Part shown: positions 60,460-64,000 of the stretch, in pieces | How positions within the stretch are numbered: the first letter of the stretch is position 1 | Layout of the letters: every line of letters starts with the position of its first letter | Source: Methanothrix sp. | GTDB lineage: Archaea; Halobacteriota; Methanosarcinia; Methanotrichales; Methanotrichaceae | Length of the DNA stretch: 64,000 nt | Reading direction: 5' to 3' | NCBI GenBank assembly: GCA_026394565.1 | Contig: JAPKYA010000002.1 | Span: 1 to 64,000 of the forward strand | The notes under the pieces: generated by a model | Databases searched by the model: none | What the model saw: only the letters and a program-made list of their open reading frames with translations | What the model was told of the DNA's origin: nothing | Position numbers and translations under genes: made by a program

Positions 60460-61620
60460 ATGATAATATTTTCCAAAGCCCTGGCGGATCAGGCCACTGT
60501 TTGGGAGGCGCTGCGCGCTTCCGAGTCGTGCCAGAATCTGCCGCCTGATTTGCTCAGGTTCTCGGCCCAGTCCAAACCGGTAGTGATGTGGAATTTGACA
60601 GCGCACTGCAATCTGGCCTGCCAGCACTGCTACATGGATGCCGGCAGCGAGGCACGAGAGGAAATGTCTCTGGAAGAAGGCATAGGCCTGGTAGATGAGC
60701 TGGCCGGGCTGAAAGTGCCCATCCTCATCTTCACAGGCGGCGAGCCCCTTCTCAGCCGCAATTTCTATGCCCTGGCCTTCCATGCCCGCGAGGTGGGCCT
60801 GAGGACAGTCATCTCCACCAATGGGACTCTGATTACCCAGGGGGTGGCCAGGCTTCTGGCTGAGGCCAAGATCAGATACGTGGGGGTGAGTTTGGACGCG
60901 GCGAAGCCGGAGCAGCACGACGTCTTCCGGGGCGTGGCCGGAGCGCATGCCCGGGCCTTGCAGGGGTTGAAAAACGCTCGCGATGCCGGCCTGAAGACGG
61001 GGCTGCGCATCACCCTCACTCGCGACAACTGGCAGGATGTTCCGGCTCTGCTCAATCTGGCAGTGCAAGAGAATATTCCTCGATTCTGTCTCTACCATCT
61101 GGTGCCCACGGGCCGGGGGGCGGGCATGGCCGACAGGGACGTCACGCCTGAGCAGCGGCGCAGCGTTATCCGCCTGCTGGCCGAGGCGGCTGAGGAGCTG
61201 AAAGGAGAGAACATCGAGATCCTGACCACGGACTCGCCCATGGATGGAGCCTATTTGCTGGAGCTATTAAAGGACGATCCCCGGCGCGAGAATGTGCATA
61301 AGCTGCTCTCCAATGCAGGCGGCTGCTCCACTGGAGTGAAGGTGGCCAATATCAATCAGCGAGGGGATGTGCACCCCTGCCACTTCATGCCCCAGGTGGT
61401 GGTGGGCAATGTGCGAGAACGCTCCTTCCGGGACATCTGGATAGATCATCCCTCCGCGGAGCTAGAGGCGCTGCGAGATATCAAGTCCAACCTCAAGGGT
61501 GCCTGCGGGAAGTGCGAATACCTGGATCTGTGCGGAGGATGCCGCCAGAAGGCCTATTACTATCATGGAGACCTGTTGGCAGAGGATCCCACCTGTATTC
61601 TGGAGCACAAGAGCCTCTGA
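60460..61620 (+). CDS. Radical SAM/SPASM haem-biosynthesis protein, AhbC/AhbD type
   Basis: 386 residues from ATG 60460, one base after the upstream stop. The radical SAM motif CNLACQHC (about 52-59) and TGGEPLL follow WNLTAHCNLAC; a C-terminal SPASM domain has GGCSTGVKVANINQRGDVHPCHFMP and CGKCEYLDLCGGCRQKAYY with the cysteines for auxiliary clusters. In the alternative haem pathway from sirohaem, AhbC removes the acetate groups and AhbD makes the vinyl groups. The operon with hemL, hemC and cobA-hemD fits; which of the two is not decided here. Confidence 0.85.
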   Translation: MIIFSKALADQATVWEALRASESCQNLPPDLLRFSAQSKPVVMWNLTAHCNLACQHCYMDAGSEAREEMSLEEGIGLVDELAGLKVPILIFTGGEPLLSRNFYALAFHAREVGLRTVISTNGTLITQGVARLLAEAKIRYVGVSLDAAKPEQHDVFRGVAGAHARALQGLKNARDAGLKTGLRITLTRDNWQDVPALLNLAVQENIPRFCLYHLVPTGRGAGMADRDVTPEQRRSVIRLLAEAAEELKGENIEILTTDSPMDGAYLLELLKDDPRRENVHKLLSNAGGCSTGVKVANINQRGDVHPCHFMPQVVVGNVRERSFRDIWIDHPSAELEALRDIKSNLKGACGKCEYLDLCGGCRQKAYYYHGDLLAEDPTCILEHKSL

Positions 61621-61692
61621 ACATTTTTATTTGTATTGTTCACCGGAAGGTATAATTAAGATCAGATACAAGAATAGATAGAGGCCAGCAAA
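61621..61692 (+). promoter_or_regulatory. Gap with T-rich terminator and small-gene promoter
   Basis: ACATTTTTATTTG right after the stop (61621-61633) suits termination of the haem operon. GATAGAGG (61677-61684) is a ribosome binding site for the next small gene. Confidence 0.3.
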
Positions 61693-61812
61693 ATGACACA
61701 CCACGAAGAAAAGAAAGAGAAGAAGGAAGAGCCGGAAGCAAAAGTTGAGCCCATCAAACTCGGTGACAAAAGAGGCGGCAAGAAGAAGGGACTGCTCGAC
61801 ACCTGCGAGTAA
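61693..61812 (+). CDS. 39-residue highly charged small protein
   Basis: ATG 61693 with AGAGG 9 bases upstream. Lys/Glu-rich (EEKKEKKEEPEAKVE) followed by IKLGDKRGGKKKGLLDTCE: no membrane helix, one Cys next to the end. Unknown function. Convergent with the protease gene. Too short for confident prediction, but start, binding site and composition look real. Confidence 0.5.
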   Translation: MTHHEEKKEKKEEPEAKVEPIKLGDKRGGKKKGLLDTCE

Positions 61813-61861
61813 AACCTTGCGTCAATAAATCTTTTTTCTAACTTTCTCTTCATTGCACAAT

Positions 61862-62734
61862 TTAATGCTTCATCAGGGGCACATACTCGACGCCCGGGCG
61901 GCTTCTCCCCGCTTCCATGCGGTACAGATCCATAAGGGCATAGACCTCTTCCGGGACATCGGTCTGTATGCATTCGCCCAGCAAAGATTGAGCCTGCTCG
62001 GCCATAAAGGGATGGTCGTGAGTATATTTTCCCGAGACGAACTCCTCGATTATGCTGTCCTGCTTCTCGCCGCCGCACTTGCCATCCAGTATTTTTTTCA
62101 AGAGATTTCTCATCTGGCTCATGGCTTTCCTCGCCTCCTCTGCGTAGATGAGAGTCTTGTCATCTATCTCATCGATCTTCTTCTTGCCTACGACCGCAAG
62201 CAGCGACGTGGCAGGATAACTGCCCTGCATATCACCCAGTTGCGGGTCCACAGGACCCAGGGCCGCGTGCGGGTCCATGATTATCTTGTCTGCGGCAAAG
62301 GCGATGAGAGTTCCGCCGCTCATAGCGTAATGGGGCACAATCACCGTCTTCTTGGCGGGATGGGCCTTTAGCGCCATGGCGATTTGCGTGGCTGCCAGTG
62401 CCAGACCTCCCGGCGTATGCAGGATGATGTCGATAGGCACATCCTTTTGAGCTGCGCGAATGGCCCTTAAGACCCGCTCGCTGTCATCGATATCAATGTA
62501 GCGGGCTAAAGGGATGCCAAGAAAGCTGATGGTCTCCTGGCGATGGATGAGGGTTATGACCTGCGTGCCCCGCGTCTTGCCCAGCTTTGCCAGGACGCTC
62601 TTTCTTGCCGTCTGCAGGTAGTATCTCTGTACCATGGGAACTAGAAAGAGAAATATGAATAAGAGAAACCAGATATTATTGATCAGAGTACCGACTGCAT
62701 CTCCGCCTATCTGGGCCTGAAGTATATCCATCAT
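61862..62734 (-). CDS. SDH_sah/ClpP-class membrane serine protease
   Basis: 290 residues. One N-terminal TM helix (NIWFLLFIFLFLVPMVQRYYL), then a ClpP/SppA fold. LHTPGGLALAATQIAMAL provides the oxyanion strand, HYAMSGGTLIAFAAD the catalytic Ser, and the ARYIDIDDSERVLRAI region precedes it; a Lys/His dyad partner is likely in the helix after. This archaeal family (serine dehydrogenase-proteinase-like) faces the cytoplasm and may trim membrane or signal-peptide fragments. ATG 62734. Stands alone. Confidence 0.87.
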   Translation of the reverse strand: MMDILQAQIGGDAVGTLINNIWFLLFIFLFLVPMVQRYYLQTARKSVLAKLGKTRGTQVITLIHRQETISFLGIPLARYIDIDDSERVLRAIRAAQKDVPIDIILHTPGGLALAATQIAMALKAHPAKKTVIVPHYAMSGGTLIAFAADKIIMDPHAALGPVDPQLGDMQGSYPATSLLAVVGKKKIDEIDDKTLIYAEEARKAMSQMRNLLKKILDGKCGGEKQDSIIEEFVSGKYTHDHPFMAEQAQSLLGECIQTDVPEEVYALMDLYRMEAGRSRPGVEYVPLMKH

Positions 62735-62913
62735 TTATTAGTATGTTCGATTCATATATTTAGCTTGCGGGATCGACAAGAGCAAACATTGCTGGCGATT
62801 TCGCAAGAGTTTCGACATGCCTGGATTTCATCGAGGAGGCTATTGATCAGTTCATAGAGGACGCGCAGAGCCATCTATATTAATATGATAGAAGCTCAAT
62901 AAGGCAGGATCAA
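62735..62913. other. Divergent intergenic with possible gene remnant
   Basis: Contains an in-frame piece (GDFARVSTCLDFIEEAIDQF, then IEDAQSHLY and a stop at about 62880-62882), coding-looking but without start codon, perhaps a remnant. TCTATATTAATAT (62873-62885) is a TATA box for the + strand gene starting 62914. ATATATTTAGC near 62754-62764 may serve the protease. Confidence 0.3.
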
Positions 62914-63537
62914 ATGATAATAACGGAGGTTTGCAGCTTGATTATTAGAAATTTTCGTTTAATGGCAATTCTTCTTTTAACATTTTCGGCATCCATATCT
63001 TTGGTACCGGCTCAGGATTCCATAGGTGTGCAGGGCATCTGGAAAGCCACTTTGGGCGAAAAGGAGATCATCATGGCCGTGAACCAGTCAACCGAGTCGC
63101 TCTTCGGACTGGCCAAATTTGAGGGCGAAAATCCCTGGAACGGAGCCTTAGCAGGATCTCTTTCGTCCAATGCCGTATCCTTCTCACTGGCGGCTATGGA
63201 AGGCGAGGCGCTGGCATCCATCTATATAAGCGCTACCTTGGAAGGCGACAGAATGTTGGGATTCTTCATCCGATCGGATAGCAACGGAAAAGCCAGCCGG
63301 GGCGATTTCACCGCTATCATGATCAGCCCGGATATATCCAGCTACACCCCAGCCGCGGTCACAACCGCACCTTCGCCGGCTGTCCAGAAGGAGCAAGTGA
63401 GCATCGAGCAAAAGAAGGAGGCTATTTCCGAAGAAGAGCCTGCGGTCGTTTTGGAGAGCGGGAGCAGATTCAAGGATGTTACGAAACTGGCAAAAGGAAT
63501 CAATCCCGACATATTGCCAAGGATGGCTCCACTGTAG
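62914..63537 (+). CDS. Secreted or membrane-anchored protein of unknown function
   Basis: 207 residues with a signal peptide (RLMAILLLTFSASISLVPAQ). The mature part begins DSIGVQGIWKATLGEKEIIMAVNQSTESLFGLAKFEGENPWNGALAG with beta-strand pattern, then a Pro/Thr/Ala linker (SSYTPAAVTTAPSPAVQKEQ) and a charged tail. Starts from ATG 62914; ATG 62962 is an alternative. TATA box at 62873-62885. Nine bases ahead of the last gene, so the two are an operon. Family not recognised. Confidence 0.7.
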   Translation: MIITEVCSLIIRNFRLMAILLLTFSASISLVPAQDSIGVQGIWKATLGEKEIIMAVNQSTESLFGLAKFEGENPWNGALAGSLSSNAVSFSLAAMEGEALASIYISATLEGDRMLGFFIRSDSNGKASRGDFTAIMISPDISSYTPAAVTTAPSPAVQKEQVSIEQKKEAISEEEPAVVLESGSRFKDVTKLAKGINPDILPRMAPL

Positions 63538-63546
63538 GTGGTAATT

Positions 63547-64000
63547 GTGATATTAATAAAAGGCAGATACTGCTCAACTCTTTTTTTGCTTGGCCTGGCC
63601 ATAGGCCTGGCGCTCTTGCTTATTATGCAAGGGTCTGGCTCGATGATGGATGAACTGGACGTCACTTCCGTCTCAGAGGAATTCGGAAAATGGAAGGTCA
63701 GCTTCAACTGGTCGGAGATGGACGAGTACGCCAGCAGCGTGTCGCATGGAGACAGCACCTCCGGAAAAACGGCCATCGGGACAGATGCTTTGACGCTGGC
63801 GTCGGCATCCGATAATGCCAAGATCTTAAAGGTCTCAGTCATAATGTACTCCAAGAGCGATGCTTCCCTCATCAATCACACCAGCATGATGGCCCTTGCC
63901 AACGGTACCCTGGCCAAATCCAAAGTATGCAAAGAGATCGATGTGGCCGAGAGAGTGATGGACGGCAGATCGGGGATATTTGCCCGCGGCCTGAAGTGTC
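63547..64000 (+). CDS. Membrane-anchored protein, unknown function, cut by window end
   Basis: Frame open from GTG 63547 to the end of the window (151 codons). TAGGTGG (63536-63542) is a ribosome binding site. The product has an N-terminal TM/signal segment (TLFLLGLAIGLALLLIMQGSG) and an extracellular domain (GKWKVSFNWSEMDEYASSVSHG...). The order and type are like the upstream gene, suggesting a pair of surface proteins. C-terminus unseen. Confidence 0.7.
   Translation, partial: MILIKGRYCSTLFLLGLAIGLALLLIMQGSGSMMDELDVTSVSEEFGKWKVSFNWSEMDEYASSVSHGDSTSGKTAIGTDALTLASASDNAKILKVSVIMYSKSDASLINHTSMMALANGTLAKSKVCKEIDVAERVMDGRSGIFARGLKC

Overview
The window is chromosomal DNA of a methanogenic euryarchaeon. 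The complete mtrEDCBAFGH operon (methyl-H4SPT:coenzyme M methyltransferase) and the McrA arginine methylase Mmp10 show methanogenesis. CarS (archaeal ether lipids), archaeal 3-dehydroquinate synthase II, a mevalonate-type operon, FtsZ, a tRNA-Gly with an archaeal-type intron, and TATA-box promoters show Archaea. Glycogen genes, Kdp plus two TrkH, a hybrid histidine kinase and an SSF symporter beside mtr suggest a Methanothrix (Methanosaeta)-like aceticlastic methanogen. The genus is inference; no marker rRNA is present.

Layout. 1-800: 3' end of an IS200/IS605-type tnpB with its end hairpin, then a gene fragment. 0.8-3.8 kb: membrane-bound hybrid histidine kinase. 4-9.3 kb: secreted protein, B12-radical SAM protein, unknown protein, Mmp10, and aroD/aroB' of the shikimate pathway. 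9.4-13.5 kb: DUF1614 membrane protein, UbiD-type decarboxylase (probably the anhydromevalonate phosphate decarboxylase of isoprenoid synthesis), FtsZ coupled to a 31-residue membrane peptide, and a KaiC-like ATPase. 13.6-17.9 kb: three glycosyltransferases for glycogen synthesis. 17.95 kb: tRNA-Thr, then a lone receiver protein. 18.6-27.1 kb: alpha-glucan breakdown. This part is a mosaic: a GC-rich debranching-enzyme pseudogene, an AT-rich block (GH13, unknown, GH15 and most of a debranching enzyme), then the GC-rich first ~45 codons of that enzyme, translationally coupled to a GH57 gene. 27.1-30.8 kb: Lrp-like domain protein and the operon XRE regulator - HMG-CoA synthase - thiolase - DUF35 protein. 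30.9 kb: intron-containing tRNA-Gly. 31-37.5 kb: carS, mtrEDCBAFGH, a YkgJ-type cysteine-cluster protein. 37.5-42.3 kb: accessory region with small membrane proteins, a Spo11/TopoVI-A-like TOPRIM protein, an SSF symporter, a DUF2958 protein and an unknown protein. 42.6-53.7 kb: potassium supercluster kdpABC, a kinase-less KdpD, trkH, trkA, trkH. 53.7 kb: a 169-bp MITE-like element. 53.9-56.6 kb: MFS exporter and larC. 56.8-61.6 kb: haem/sirohaem operon hemL-hemC-cobA/hemD-radical SAM Ahb protein. 61.7-64 kb: small charged protein, SppA/ClpP-class membrane protease, two secreted or anchored proteins, the last cut by the window edge.

Most interesting points: the recombinant debranching-enzyme locus (a foreign starch-degradation block that appears to have split the native gene); the inverted-repeat element after the second trkH; KdpD without a kinase in a cluster with three K+ uptake systems; four genes for unannotated small membrane proteins, two of them paralogues; and two genes whose only Shine-Dalgarno-aligned start is ACG.
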